From Clusia tigrina (Eukaryota; Arthropoda; Insecta; Diptera; Clusiidae), in contig OV050032.1 of the NCBI GenBank assembly GCA_920105625.2, positions 132,847,897-132,911,896 on the forward strand: a stretch of DNA of 64,000 nt, written 5' to 3'. Shown here piece by piece: positions 27,619 to 38,954 of the stretch. The notes below the pieces were generated by a model. It worked only from the letters and a program-made list of their open reading frames with translations, did not search any database and was not told the origin of the DNA. Numbering within the stretch: the stretch's first letter is position 1; every line of letters starts with the position of its first letter. The position numbers and the translations under genes were made by a program.

Positions 27619-27826
27619 AAATAGAGTTTCTTTATATTTATATTTTTATTTTTATTTTTTTTTACATAATTTACATAAAACTTGAACTAAAATTGCTCTA
27701 AGCACTGGCACGGAGCATCAATTTAGTTATTAATTGTAAGCTTTGTAAAATTATTGTTTGTTTCGATTGAAAAGATGCAATAAATAAATCCATGTTGAAT
27801 TAAAAAAAATAAATAAATAATTAAAT

Positions 27827-28840
27827 TGTATGAATTTTGACAACTTGTTGAGCAATTCCATGTTGATAAGATTTTGTACGCTACATGGTATTTGTTTTTT
27901 GTTATTTGTAATTTAGCTAATTGGGTGTTTGTGAAATGAATTCTCAATAATAATAAATAAAATAACGTCATTAAATAAACTATCAAATCTATTTATGTGA
28001 AAATTAGTAATTGAAATAATACTGTATAGATTGTTAAATGTAGACATGCTTTCGAAGAAGCATTATATATATATTTTCATTTACAAAATTCCGCAGAATT
28101 CATATATTTACAGACTGCTTTCTGCTTTGGTATTTCATAATTTGACTAATACATTGTAATTTGCCTGGAATATATTTTGTATTCATTAGATTTTTAGCTA
28201 TGAATTGAAATTAAAATGCCCTGAAAAATAGTAGTTTCAAAACAAAAACAAAATATATTATATTTATTTAATTAAATATATGTACTGAATTGTGTTGCTT
28301 TTTTCTCTTATATTTATTACTAGACATTTAAAGTAAGTTTATCAACATAATTTAATAATAACAGATAAATATTTTATTATAATAGATAAAAATTTTCTTT
28401 AATTTTTTGCACTTTTGTTGGCATTAAGTTTATTAAAAAGAATAAACAAGCCAAAAAAATTATAAACTAATATAAGAATTAAATAATAGTTTTAATAAAT
28501 TTATTTTAGCATATAGAGTAGTGTACCTAATATTAGTAATGATCAAAATTATTAATCAGAAATAGTATTCACTAAATTGAATTTGGTAATTTTTGGAATG
28601 AGAATAGCATTAAAATATTAACGAACGACAACCCCAAATAGTGCTTTTTCCGAAACTCACCAGTTTGTTTACATCCAGTGTGGAATGAAAAATTGGTTTG
28701 TTTACATCCAGTGGGGAAAAAATTACCAGCAATTCAAGTATTCTGTGAATGGATAAGTAAGTTTCATTTCTCATATTCTCTGCTTCATATCTCCGTCTTT
28801 GTAGAATATATGTTCGAACTCAGCAAACAACCCTAAGGTT
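27827..28840. repeat. Right end of unit 2, copy of 6408-7431
   Basis: Matches 6408-7431 with scattered substitutions and no large rearrangement. After 28840 the match to unit 1 stops, because unit 1 joins the LTR of A at that point and this copy joins unique sequence. Confidence 0.85.
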
Positions 28841-29661
28841 GCCTGGCATTCTTCGTTGTTCATATAAGATAAATTGAAATTGTCTTTTATGTTGTTATTT
28901 CCTATTTGTAAGTTATAGAACCTAACAGTCCGATGGAAACAAGAGTCTTATGGAATGGTATGATACCAACGTATGCAAACTTATTTTCTGATGTACACTT
29001 AGCGAGAACTTGCCCAGAGTGATTAGTAAATATTAGAATATTTAAATGTTCCTTGATAATATACTTACAGAAATAATTTTTCGGGTCCCATTGCAATAAG
29101 CTTTGGATTCGTCAATCTATCGAATCTAACACCGTCAATCTATCGATACCAACGTAGGCAAGTTTCTTTTCTGATGTACATTAACGATGTGTTACCATAT
29201 TTATAAAAACCTCAAATTTACTTACACACTTATGCGTTATTTAAACCAATATCTTGTCGAAAATTCTCCACAGCCACTTTCGTATTTGAAAAGTTGAAAT
29301 CTTTGTACAAGCACAATATTAAAAGAAATTATTTAATGTCACGTAGAATGTTTACTTACAACTGGGAAACCTATTTCAGTCAATGATGGTTACAAACTAT
29401 TTTAGCTGTAAAAATGCACGTATATTTTCGCGGCAATGAAGCTACCTTTGGGTTATGGTGTTTTTAAAATAAAGTAAATAAATACGAAACAGATGCTTTC
29501 ACTATTCACTTTTCTCTTTGCAACAAATTTTGTTACCAAATTTTAAAGAAATACACGACATCCCCAGAGATGCATTAAAAAATGCCATTAATTACATTAA
29601 TTAACAGTAATAACAGGTATAAGAAAACATAAATTTCAAAAACAAACAAATATAAGTAGGT
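28841..29661. other. Unique non-coding sequence with a dispersed direct repeat
   Basis: No gene seen. An imperfect 39 bp direct repeat starting ataccaacgta (28963 and 29146) contains ttttctgatgtaca. A shorter gtcaatctatcga pair lies near 29111 and 29135. Confidence 0.5.
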
Positions 29662-30165
29662 TTACTTTGTCAGCCTGGTACCACCACGGCGCGTTAGGCT
29701 CAAAGTACGACAATTATTATTGGCAGGCATTAAAATGGGTGAAACCGCTGGTGGATTGTCATACATATGTAATCTTTCTATGCGGTGTTTGGGCGTAGGA
29801 TTACCTTCTGTAAGGATTACATTGGCACAACCAGACTTCGAAAGGTTACTGATCGACAGCTGTTTCAAATTTGAAGTCTGTCTGTTCATAGAATCATTGC
29901 CATTCTACCATTCAATCTGTTTAAAATCTGCATCCATATCGACCAAATTCATAGCAGTCCCTAAAACACTATTTACGGGTTTACTTTTAGGCAGGCACGG
30001 AGTACTGGTACGTGGAAGCATATTGCAGAATTCCTGTAGATTCGGCGTACCAGGCGTCGTCACTGTTGCAGGATTCGAGCCACTTTCTTGCTTAATTGGC
30101 GTCTCTGTAGCGATACAACTTATCGCACTATTAGAGGTAGCAGGTGGTCTATTTCTTCTTGTTTA
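29662..30165 (-). pseudogene. Coding-like exon or pseudogene, not transposon-like, one in-frame stop
   Basis: On the minus strand one frame runs about 165 codons from a stop near 30165 to a TAA at 29662-29664, with a single TAG at 29905-29907. The composition is Pro/Ser/Thr/Asn-rich with motifs such as TVTTPGTPNLQEFCNML, STPCLPKSKPVNSVLG and NNCRTLSLTRRGGTRLTK, unlike any transposon protein in the window. I do not recognise the family. It looks like a disordered regulatory protein's terminal exon (inference). It could be an exon fragment of a host gene, a processed pseudogene, or chance. The intact ATG part is 29887 downward (75 codons). The opposite strand also shows a 158-codon ORF, which I regard as the shadow. 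Confidence 0.45.
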
Positions 30166-30380
30166 CTCAGCGAAAGCAAATTTTTTCGTGATATGATCGA
30201 ATTCGTTAAGCTTGCATTCAAAGGCGAGCGCACACCCAAATCAGTTAAACTTGATTTGAAAATATATTTTCCATCGAAGTGATTATATGTTGTTCTAGTT
30301 GAGGTATTACGACTGGAAATTGTGAGTTATCCGAGACGACGTTCAGGGGGGCGTGGCAATTGAGTACAAGCTTAGAGGTA
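30166..30380. other. No feature seen
   Basis: Short interval with no recognisable ORF or repeat, between the coding-like stretch and the hairpin. A run of six Ts lies at 30180. Confidence 0.4.
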
Positions 30381-30589
30381 GTAAATACGTAAAAGTAAGT
30401 ATATATATACAGAAACCTGCTTAGAGTCAAAACCATCATATGTTCAAAACTTGGCGGCATTTGGATTAGTAGTTTCTGTGATTAGCGGTATCCAGAAACT
30501 AGTAATCCAAATGCCGCCAAATTTTAAACATTTTATGGTTTGGCTATAAGCAGGTTTCTGTATATATATACCTACTTGTACGTATTTAC
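30381..30589. mobile_element. 209 bp hairpin, MITE or foldback element
   Basis: Arms of about 90 bp are inverted copies with about 10 percent mismatch. The left arm begins gtaaatacgtaaaagtaag and the right arm ends with ttacttg-type cgtatttac. Both contain tatatatacagaaacctgc and ggcggcatttggatta. The loop is only about 20 bp. It could be a small transposon or an inverted duplication. Confidence 0.75.
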
Positions 30590-31319
30590 TTCCACAGAAA
30601 ACGTAGATTTCCATAAATATATAAACGATATACGATTCCATAAATATATATATCTCTACCAGATCTACCAGATCTTAAGTTATTAATATTTGTTCATAGT
30701 AGGCGTGGCAGTTAGTTTATACCGCCTACTTTTTGCACAGTGTTTAGTAGGACCCAAATCTCCATAATTGCCTAATAATGTCACGATTCCGTCAATTCGA
30801 CCGAAGTTATAGTCATTTTAAAAAAGGTGAAAAAATTCCTTATATGGGAGGTGGGAGTGGTCTTTTCCAAATCGGCCCATATAGCAATCTGGTTCTGTAT
30901 CTTTGTCCAGACTATACTTTTGCAAAATTTCATTAAGATAGCTCTAACGGTGTAGAAAGAACTGGTCACAGACGGACAGACGGACGGACAAAATAAAAAT
31001 TGCTTAGAAAGTGATTCTGATCATATATGTATATACTCGTATATGTCCATACCTACCACGCCTCCTTCTTGAAATTGCAACCTCTCTCAAAAACACAAAA
31101 TTAGTATACCCTATTTACCTTTTTTAAAGGTAATGTGTATAAAAAGAGAGTATACGAGTATAATAAGAATATTAAATAGGGGCAAATAATCCAATAAGAA
31201 TTTCACAGCTCTTCCCTCTAAATGAAAAATCTATCTATCTACTGTGGATCAGCGGCTACTGTAAAGGGACCAGAGCCATTTATCTTTATGAGTTTAACAG
31301 ACGCTTTTGATTGCCGCCT
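30590..31319. other. Unassigned sequence with a short GAC-rich repeat
   Basis: No gene recognised. A cagacggacagacggacgg run near 30969, followed by a gtgattctgatcatatatgta stretch, resembles a dispersed fly repeat that I recall only in outline. A microsatellite gtatatactcgtatatg follows it. Confidence 0.4.
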
Positions 31320-33502
31320 GACATATCTCATTGCGAATAAGCCACTTGGACGCTTGGAATATTGCCATTACTTCCGCCTGAAAGACGCTGCAATGGTCAG
31401 GGATAGGAGAGCTTTATGCCAAGTTTTCTGGAGAAGATGCCGCAACCGACCTTTTTCTCCAGTTTGGCGCCATCCGTATATATGTCAATGGAACTATCAG
31501 CGACCACTAATTTGTTAGACCATTCCTCTCTACTAGGAATGTAAGTGTCAAACCCGTGGTTTAGATTAGGTGTAGAGCACGTATAGTCAACGTCCGTCTG
31601 TACGGGCGTGTCCTGCATTAGAATATTTGCATGGCCCAGGTTCAGCCTAGTCCAGCGAGATATAGCATTGAGTCTGGTTGCCGAGCATTTTGCTTATTGC
31701 CTGACCAGAAGCTTAGTGGGCAACCAATGTAGGAATGCAAATAGAGCTTTGGTAGAGGTGGTACACAGAGTCCCTGTTATCAGAACCGCTGCTGTTCTTC
31801 TGAGCTTGTCAAGAGGTTTTAGGTTCACCGCCATGTCAGTTGCGGGCCACCAGAAGACAGCGCCGTAGAGAAAGTACGGCTCAACCACCGCTGCATAGAG
31901 CCAGGACATGATTCGAGGCTGGACGCCCCATCTTGTTCCCATGGATCTCTTGCAACAGTACAAAGCACACGCGGCTTTCAGTGCCCTCTCCGCCAGATTT
32001 GCTTTCCAATGGAGCTTAGGGTCCAGGATCAGACCTAGATACTTGACGCTATTGCTTAGGCTAAGGGAATTCCCATTAAGTTTGGGTAAGTCAAAAGTCG
32101 GTATTTTGGGCTTCCTGGTGAAGAGCATAACCTCAGTTTTGGAAGGGTTGACATCTACGCCAATTTCAAGACACCATTGGGACAAAATACTAAGATACTT
32201 GCCGGAAACAGAGATAGCAATGTCGTCCGTATAAGCTATAGTGTTACAGCTGGTCTGATCTAATCTCATTAGTTGTGTGTTCACCGTCAGATTCCAGATG
32301 AGGGGTGAGAGCACACCGCCCTGTGGAGTACCTCCCTTGACCGTCCTTTTAGAATGCACGGTTCCTATTGAGGAAACGTGCATGCTGTTCGATGAACCTA
32401 ACCAGGCTGGGGTCCAGGCTTAGGTTTACTAAGGATTTAGTTATGGCGGAGGGACAAATATTGTTGAATGCCCCTTCTATGTCGAGAAATACTGCGAGAG
32501 TATATTCTTTGTTGGCAAGAGATTTCTCTACTTGCTCAATGACCACGTGAAGCGCAGTTTCCACAGACTTGCCTTTAGTATAGACATGTTCTGATTTGGA
32601 TAGGCACGTGGAATTAATAGAGCTCCTGATTTGTATATCAAGGATCCTTTCCAGTGTTTTCAAAAGAAAGGAGGACAAACTAATTGGTCTATAGTCCTTT
32701 GGCTTGGTGTGGGTCGACTTTCCCGCTTTAGGGATGAATACTACTCGAGCTTCTCTCCAGCTTTTGGGAATGTACTACCATCTTAGGCATGCATTATAAG
32801 TATGCAGTAGCCAAGGCGCAACCGCACTTGCAGTGTGCTGAATATCCGCGGGAATGATGCCAACAGGCCCGGGTGATTTAAAAGGGCTTAAAACTGTTGA
32901 TGGCCCACTGATTATGCGTGTGGGTCATTTGGAAATGGATTCAGTGACTTAAAGAATGGTTGGTGTCAAGAGACCTGCAATCCACAAAGATTTCATTCCC
33001 CGGAAAGTGTGTTTATATTAGGGCGTCTAGAGTGTCGGTTTCAGAGTCAGTCCAGTTACCGTCCGATCTCTGAATACATTCGAGAGCCTGAGGGGTGGTA
33101 TTGAGGATCCTCCGGAGTCTGCTTGTCTCGGACGAGCTTTCTATGCTGCCACAGAAGTCTCGCCAATACGCTCGTTTGGATCTCCTAACCATATACTTGA
33201 GTTCCCTTTGTTTGTCTTTGAAAGGGAGCCAGTCATTTGTAGCTTTGGCTCTGTTGAAGAGCTTGCGGTATTCTTTTCGTAGCTCAGCAATTTCTGAATT
33301 CCATTAAGGGGGTTGGGTTTCCCTCTAGGCTTTGGGAAGTTGCAGGATGATTTGTCAGCAGAGTTAAATAGTGCTGTAATGATTTCAACCGCTCGATCTA
33401 TATCGAGGTGATTGTTGATAGTGGGAGGAGTCGACTGCAGGCCCGACACCATAATGTTATGGAATCTTGTCCAGTAAGTTCTTTTTCTGTTTGAGTGCAT
33501 TT
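31320..33502 (-). pseudogene. Non-LTR element L0, ORF2 main part, minus strand, decayed
   Basis: Relative of L1 on the opposite strand. Reading downward from 33502: the linker after the endonuclease (RKRTYWTRFHNIMVSGL), then reverse transcriptase with KGKSVETALHVVIEQ, FLDIEGAFNNICPS, GGTPQGGVLSPLIWNL, YTDDIAISVSGK in place of the usual YADD, and VKYLGLILDPKLHWK. The RNase H start (SSIDIYTDGAKLEKKVGC) is present and is lost below about 31330. Multiple frameshifts (near 32360, 31690 and 32700-33140). RNase H links it to the LOA/I group. It is split from its endonuclease part by L1. Confidence 0.85.
33495..33502. repeat. Target duplication GTGCATTT, left of L1
   Basis: GTGCATTT at 33495-33502 recurs at 38955-38962. 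On the minus strand this is the L0 sequence interrupted by L1. Confidence 0.75.
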
Positions 33503-33984
33503 TTTTTTGGGGTTGAAGCGTCAGTTTTCGTTGAAGCGTAAGTTTCGTTGAAACGTAAATTTTCGCAGGATGGGAATATGCGATTATAGTTCTAGGAACA
33601 TTAGCCTCTATTCCATCTAGACCGATAGTGCGTGGCGAAGAGTCACATCCTGCCCGAGGTAACCCTGCTATTTATAACAGAACACTACGGATCTAGACTG
33701 AGGAGTCAATAAACACCTCCCCGGATACAGGGTGTGGAGGAGCAAACCTCTATAAAAAAACCTCTGGGTTGGAGTAAGATGTCATACGACCCGTGTCGAT
33801 GCTCAGCCTGGCTGGGGACCCAGGTCAAAAAAAATAGCCCAGTCTCTAACGGAGTGCTCCGGATACTTGGCGTCCTCCGGTTCTATCTAGCCTTACTCGC
33901 GCACACGGACCTCTGCGCGAGCGGACCTCTCTTGTCCGATACTCGTGGGACCACATATGTCTTTAAATTTAAAACCAAATCCAG
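33503..33984 (+). promoter_or_regulatory. L1 5' untranslated region, likely internal promoter
   Basis: Begins with a T-run and ggggttgaagcg. Three degenerate copies of gttgaagcgt / gttgaaacgt lie at about 33513-33555. Non-LTR elements need an internal promoter, and this is the only place for it (inference). No TATA box. Confidence 0.5.
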
Positions 33985-35308
33985 ATGGCAGACAGATCGA
34001 TAACAGCAGGAGGCAGAAGGGGCTTAAGCGTTAGGGCTGGTCCCAGCACGAGTGCTGGTAGTTGGGGACGGGTAGGCTTGGGAAAACCGGTCTCTCGTGT
34101 CTTTCAAAGAGGTGCTGAAGGAAGAAACCCGGAGGAGGTGGTAAAAACCCAAACGCTGACTGCGGTCAGGGGGCGGGGGGCTACCCCGGGTATCTTTCGG
34201 CAGCAGATAGTAGAGGGGCCCAGCAGCTCAAAGAAGGTTGCTGGGGTAGGCCAGGGGGGGGGCGTTTAAACCCGTCCGTCCGTCTAAGCAGGCCTATTAT
34301 GATAGGAAGGCGGCCATGAGGGTCATGGCCAAACATGAGGCTCTACCCACAGACCAGCTCACTGAGGAGCAGGCCAAATCGGTAGAGTGGGCAAGGGGGG
34401 TGCAATCCGGCTTGGGCAAACCGGCAGGTACAGCCCCAAAGAGACAACGCTCGGCTGAAGAGGCGGGTGAGGCCGCTAAAAGACAAAAAGTCGGCGACCA
34501 GAAATACCCATCCTACAGCGACGTTGTCAAAGGTGGGGGTGAGATGCTGGCCATCAGTGACCGGAAGGAGGAGGAAGGGGTCATACCCAAAGAGAAGTGG
34601 AGGTGGGTGGAGCAAGCGATTGCCGAAGTCTACCTCCAAGTCTTAGAGGAAAACCCTGAACCCTTTCTGTCATGATGCGGGCTGGTATCAGGGCAGGGCC
34701 AAACTTATCGCATGCGATGACAGCAGGTCAGCCAACCTTTACAAGATCGCGGTAAGCAAGGTTGGCGAGATCTGGCCGGGATCCAAGCTAGAAGCCGTCA
34801 GCAGGGAAGAAGTTCCCAGCAGACCCAGAGCCCGGGTCTGGATCCCGGCTAAGCCAGCTGAACCGGAGAGAATAGAGGCGATCTTTAGATCGTGCAACAT
34901 TGAGCTGCCAACCCATAACTGGAAGGTAGCGAAGCTCGAGGAGCAGGAAGGAGGCAGGTGTTGCTTATACTCAACGCTGAGTCCCTTGCCCCACTGGCAG
35001 AGAGAAACGGGGTAGTCAAGTTCGGGTTCGTTGACGCGACAGTCCGGATCTACCGCAGCGACGAGCAAGTTTTGGAGCCGGAGGAGATAGAGGGTGACAA
35101 GGCTAGCGAGGCTGGCGGGGGTGAAGAAGGGTTGTCCAGCAACCAAAGGTCGACCGACTCAGAGCAGCTGACCGGGGTCGGGAAGCTCTTTGAGAAGGAC
35201 GACCTGCTTGACTACACCGAAGAAGAGGAGGACGCGGACGTTACGATGGTGGAGGTAAGAAGGACAAATTCTTATGAAGCTGATTCAAATCAACCTCCAC
35301 CATTGTAA
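33985..35308 (+). pseudogene. L1 ORF1 (Gag-like), frameshifted
   Basis: The ATG at 33985 opens a basic Ser/Gly-rich N-terminus. A frameshift falls in a run of about ten Gs near 34250-34261, and the second frame carries PSKQAYYDRKAAMRVMAKH onward to 34675 (stop). It resumes in another frame with LYKIAVSKVGEIWPGSKL, SRPRARVWIPA and LPTHNWKVAKLEEQ, a region like the DUF4780-type domain of such ORF1 proteins (from memory). An acidic tail (DDLLDYTEEEEDADV) ends at 35308. It would bind the element RNA. Confidence 0.7.
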
Positions 35309-36709
35309 ACTCGCCTCTGCGAACTTGATGGTCCGCCTGGGTTCCGGTGGTTTTGACGTGGCCCTCATCCAAGAGCCGTGGATATGCGGCAACAAAATCT
35401 GCGGTTTGGAGATGAGAGGCTTCAAGATGATAGCCGCTCAGAGCACAGGTAAGCCTCGTGCTTGTGTAGTTGCAAAGGATAACATTAACATCTTTTTGCT
35501 CCCACAGTTCAGTAATGGCGATACTGTGGCGGCAAGCATTGAGCTGCAAAATAGCAGTATCTGGGTAGCCTCCGCATTTATACCTCACGACAAGGGGGCT
35601 CCACCAGAGGAGGTTCGGACATTGGTCATGGAGGCAGCCGCAGCCAAAAGGAACTTGGTTGTCTCCAGTGACGTAAACGCACGCAACACTTTGTGGGGAG
35701 TTCACACACTAACGCAAGAGGTGAGTCAGTTTTAGACTTCATTATAGAGAATAAGCTTAGTGTGGTAAATTTAGGCTCAGAGCCGACGTTTATAACACAA
35801 AACAGAAGGGAAGTGTTAGATATTACCCTGACCTTCGATAACTTCGCTAACAATATAAAAAGATGAAGAGTGTCGAATGAAAATTCCTACTCTGACCATC
35901 GCTATATAGAATACGAAGTGAACTTCCCACGAGCTCCAGTTAAGACCTTTAGAAATATACGGAGAACGGACTGGGGGAAGTATAGGAAAACTCTCAGGGC
36001 CTCGCTGCCAATAAATCCCCCGTCTGATCCCACAGACCCTGTGGAATTAGACGGGCTGATCAATCAGGTAACCACGGCCCTGAATAGTTCACTGACAGCC
36101 GGGTGCCCGGTTGTAAAACTGAGAGGCAAGGACAAACCACCTTGGTGGTCAATGGATCTAGGTCTTCTCCGGAAGTCCAACAGGCGGCTATTTAACAGGG
36201 CTAAAACTTCAGGTCTGCCCGCGGACTGGGATGCCTACAAGGCTGAGCTAAAAATATATATGAAAGCAATCAGAATTGCGCAGCGACAGTACTGGCAAAA
36301 CTATTGTAGGGATGTGGAAGAAACATCGGAAGCAGCTAGACTAAGAAGAATCCTAGCGAGGACACCACACAACCTGGGCTACCTTAAAGGTCCGGGTGAT
36401 GTGTGGAGTGAATCGAGCGAGGAATCTTTGGCTCTTCTCTTAGATACGCATTTTCCAGGCAGTAGCACAGTGGAGGGTGATAACCCGACACCTAGGGGCA
36501 GGCAGTCTGAGATAGGGAATGAGATAGTTACAGTCGAGAAAGTTCAGTGGGCCATTAACACCTTTGGTCCATGTAAATCTCCGGGTCCGGATGGAATCTA
36601 TCCAGCTGAACTGCAACAATCACGGGACATAATTACGCCCTGGGTTGTGACTGCAATTAGAAGCTGTCTAAACATGGGCTATATTCCGCTGAGATGGAGA
36701 GAAACGTAG
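35274..36709 (+). pseudogene. L1 ORF2, endonuclease and linker
   Basis: The ATG at 35274 overlaps the end of ORF1 by 35 bases. The endonuclease shows MKLIQINLHHCKLAS, VALIQEPW with the catalytic Glu, SSDVNARNTLWG, and SYSDHRYIEYE with the Asp-His pair. A frameshift is near 35695-35710 and a TGA at about 35863-35865, just before the SDH motif. The linker reads NFPRAPVKTFRNIRRTDWGKY and AQRQYWQNYCRDVE, then the start of reverse transcriptase (CKSPGPDGIYPAEL). A TAG at 36707-36709 interrupts the same frame that goes on to 38503. The endonuclease would nick the target. Confidence 0.88.
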
Positions 36710-38847
36710 GTTTCCTTCATACCCAAGGCAGGCAGGTCCTCTCATGTAAATCCTAAAGACTTCAGACCAATCAGTCTCACGTCTTTCCTCCTAAAAACAC
36801 TGGAGAGAGTGATGGATGCACACTTACGGGAAGCTATACCAACTGGTAGAATCTCCTCGGCACAACATGCATACACGAAGGGCAAATCGACAGAGACGGC
36901 GTTACACGTACTTATTGGTATAGTGGAAAAAGCCATCCAGCAGAAAGATTTCGCACTAGCGGCGTTCATTGACATAGAAGGCGCTTTCAACAACATAAAT
37001 GCGAACGCCATTACGGGAGCGTTAGAAGCTCTGGGCGTCGATCCTATTATGGTAGCGATGGTAGAAATGATACTCGTCAGTAGAAGGGTAACTGCCAGCT
37101 TAGGTTCCCACACCTTAAGCAGACAGGTCTGCAGAGGCACTCCTCAGGGAGGAGTTCTCTCCCCCCTGCTCTGGAATTTGGCGGTAAATTCATTACTGCT
37201 AGCCTTAGAGAGGGAGGGTTGCCATGTCGTCGCCTACGCTGATGACTTGGCAATTGTGATCAGAGGGAAATATCCAAACACTCTTATGGATATTTTGCGC
37301 TCTTGCATGGCCACGCTTACTGGTTGGACGGGAAGAAGGGGATTAGGGTTAAGCCCTGAGAAAATGGAATTAATCCTCTTTTCTCAGAAAAATAGATCTC
37401 CTGAGGTCTCCCCGCTAACATACAAAGGTGTGGAAATTCCGATGAAGGAGACAGTTAGATATTTGGGACTAGTACTAGATAGAAAACTTACCTGGAAACC
37501 CAATATTGAAGAAAGAGTCAGGAAGGCCAATATTGCTTTGTACACATGTAAAAAAGCGGTCGGAGTCAGGTGGGGGCTATCCCCACGAATTATGCACTGG
37601 CTACACATTTCGGTGGTCAGACCCATATTGCTATATGGAATACTGGTATGGTGGCCAGCCACTCAGAAACAAAGCTATTTGAAGCTTCTGAGCAAGGTCC
37701 AAAGAACGGCTTTTTTATGTATCTCTGGTGCCTTAAGGACCACGCCTGCTAAAGCTTTAGACGTAATACGCAACCTACCTACATTAGAGCTGGTAGGGAA
37801 ACAAGTGGCCGCCACATCAGCACTAAGGCTGAAATGTGCGGCGTTATGGCATGATCGGCAGATTGGTCACTCGACTATTGCGCATACCTGGAGTAGTTCT
37901 ATCCAACACATTGACCACTCCATACCTAATCTCAACTTCGATAGGCACTTCCAGGCATATATTCCGTCTAGAAGAGAGTGGCAAACACCAATGCCATGGA
38001 GAAGGGGGGAACTTAATTTCTACACTGACGGATCCAAACTTGACGATAGAGTCGGTTTTGGAGTTTTCTCACAAGAATTGGGACTGGAATTTTCTTTCCG
38101 TCTCCCCGACCACTGCAGTGTTTATCAAGCAGAGGTCCTAGCCATAAAGGAGGTAGCCGTCTACTTAAATAGACATGCCGTAACAAGAAATATTATAAAT
38201 ATCTACTCGGATAGCCAGGCGGCCATCTTGTCAATGAATTCGGTGGCACTGAAATCAAAGGTTGCTCAGGACTGCCGAGCAGCCCTAAATGATATCAGTA
38301 CCGCTTTCAAGGTACGCCTTATGTGGGTTCCGGGGCATAGAGTTATTGCGGAAAACTGTAGGGCTGATGACTTAGCCAGACGGGGTACCAACCTTCCTTT
38401 AGGCATGGACAGATGTGAAATTGGAATACCAATTGCCACCTGTAAACTGATGCTGAAGGATAGGGTCGTGCGTGAGACCAATGGGTTTTGGGCACTTGCT
38501 TAACGACTAGGCTAATGTGGCCGGAACTTAATAGTAGGAAAACTAGAGACTTGCTTGCCCTGCCGAGAGAGAATATCTCTAAGGTCGTGGCATGTATAAC
38601 TGGTCACTGGCTTTTCGGCAGACATGCTCTCAGGCTGGGAGTATTCTCTCATGAATACTGCAGAAGCTGTGGCGATGAGGAGGAGGAGGAGACTGTGGAA
38701 CATCTCTTCTGTAGTTGCCCCGCTCTGGCCAGAAGCAGAGCGGGCTCTTTAGGCAAATACGCTTTTAGCTCTCTTACAGAGGTGTCTAGCGCGAAGATCA
38801 AACAAATCCTGCGCTTTATTAGGGCTTCAAAATGGTTCGACGAGTGA
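36710..38847 (+). pseudogene. L1 ORF2, reverse transcriptase, RNase H and zinc finger
   Basis: In the frame after the TAG come FIPKAGRSSHVNPKDFRPIS, KGKSTETALHVLIGIVEKA, FIDIEGAFNNINANA, GTPQGGVLSPLLWNLAVN, YADD (37235-37246) and VRYLGLVLDRKLTWK. RNase H has LNFYTDGSKLDD, YQAEVLAIKEVA, INIYSDSQAAILS and CRADDLARRG. A 10 bp deletion between gggcac repeats near 38490 shifts the frame. The last part, 38488-38847, has CRSCGDEEEEETVEHLFCSC, a zinc finger. The ATG at 36809 is internal and is not a start. Confidence 0.9.
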
Positions 38848-38924
38848 ATCGGAGGTGCGTTGTGGCGCGGTGGTATCACAATGGACCCATGGTGGTCTGA
38901 GTGAGCTGGTCCTTGAACTGGCTG

Positions 38925-38954
38925 CCACATTAACCTAACCTAACCTAACATTGT
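38925..38954 (+). repeat. L1 3' tail of CCTAA repeats
   Basis: The element ends ...gccacattaacctaacctaac, with three CCTAA units and then attgt, before the target duplication. L2 ends the same way with two units. Such short tandem tails replace a poly(A) tail in some non-LTR clades. Confidence 0.75.

Larger units (their letters stand above)
14735..27819 (+). mobile_element. 5'-truncated jockey-type non-LTR retrotransposon J, split by element B
   Basis: The insert is absent from unit 1, where the target reads gcgattcattaaattg. Here ATTAAAT occurs on both sides (14728-14734 and 27820-27826), a 7 bp target duplication. The 3' end has an A-rich tail of aataaa-type repeats, as in target-primed reverse transcription. 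Only the last part of reverse transcriptase and the C-terminal region remain. Element B interrupts it at 15256. Confidence 0.88.
33503..38954 (+). mobile_element. Near full-length RNase H-type non-LTR retrotransposon L1 (LOA/I-like)
   Basis: It has a 5' untranslated region of about 480 bp, ORF1, and ORF2 with endonuclease, reverse transcriptase, RNase H and a CCHC-like finger, then a 3' tail of CCTAA repeats. It inserted into L0 in the opposite orientation, with target duplication GTGCATTT. Several lesions in ORF1 and ORF2 make it inactive. Clade by domain order; exact name not known. Confidence 0.85.

Noticed and set aside
29720..30196. 158-residue plus-strand ORF opposite the possible exon
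   Set aside because: The composition of the minus-strand reading is far more protein-like, with Pro/Thr phosphosite-like motifs; the plus reading looks like its complement.
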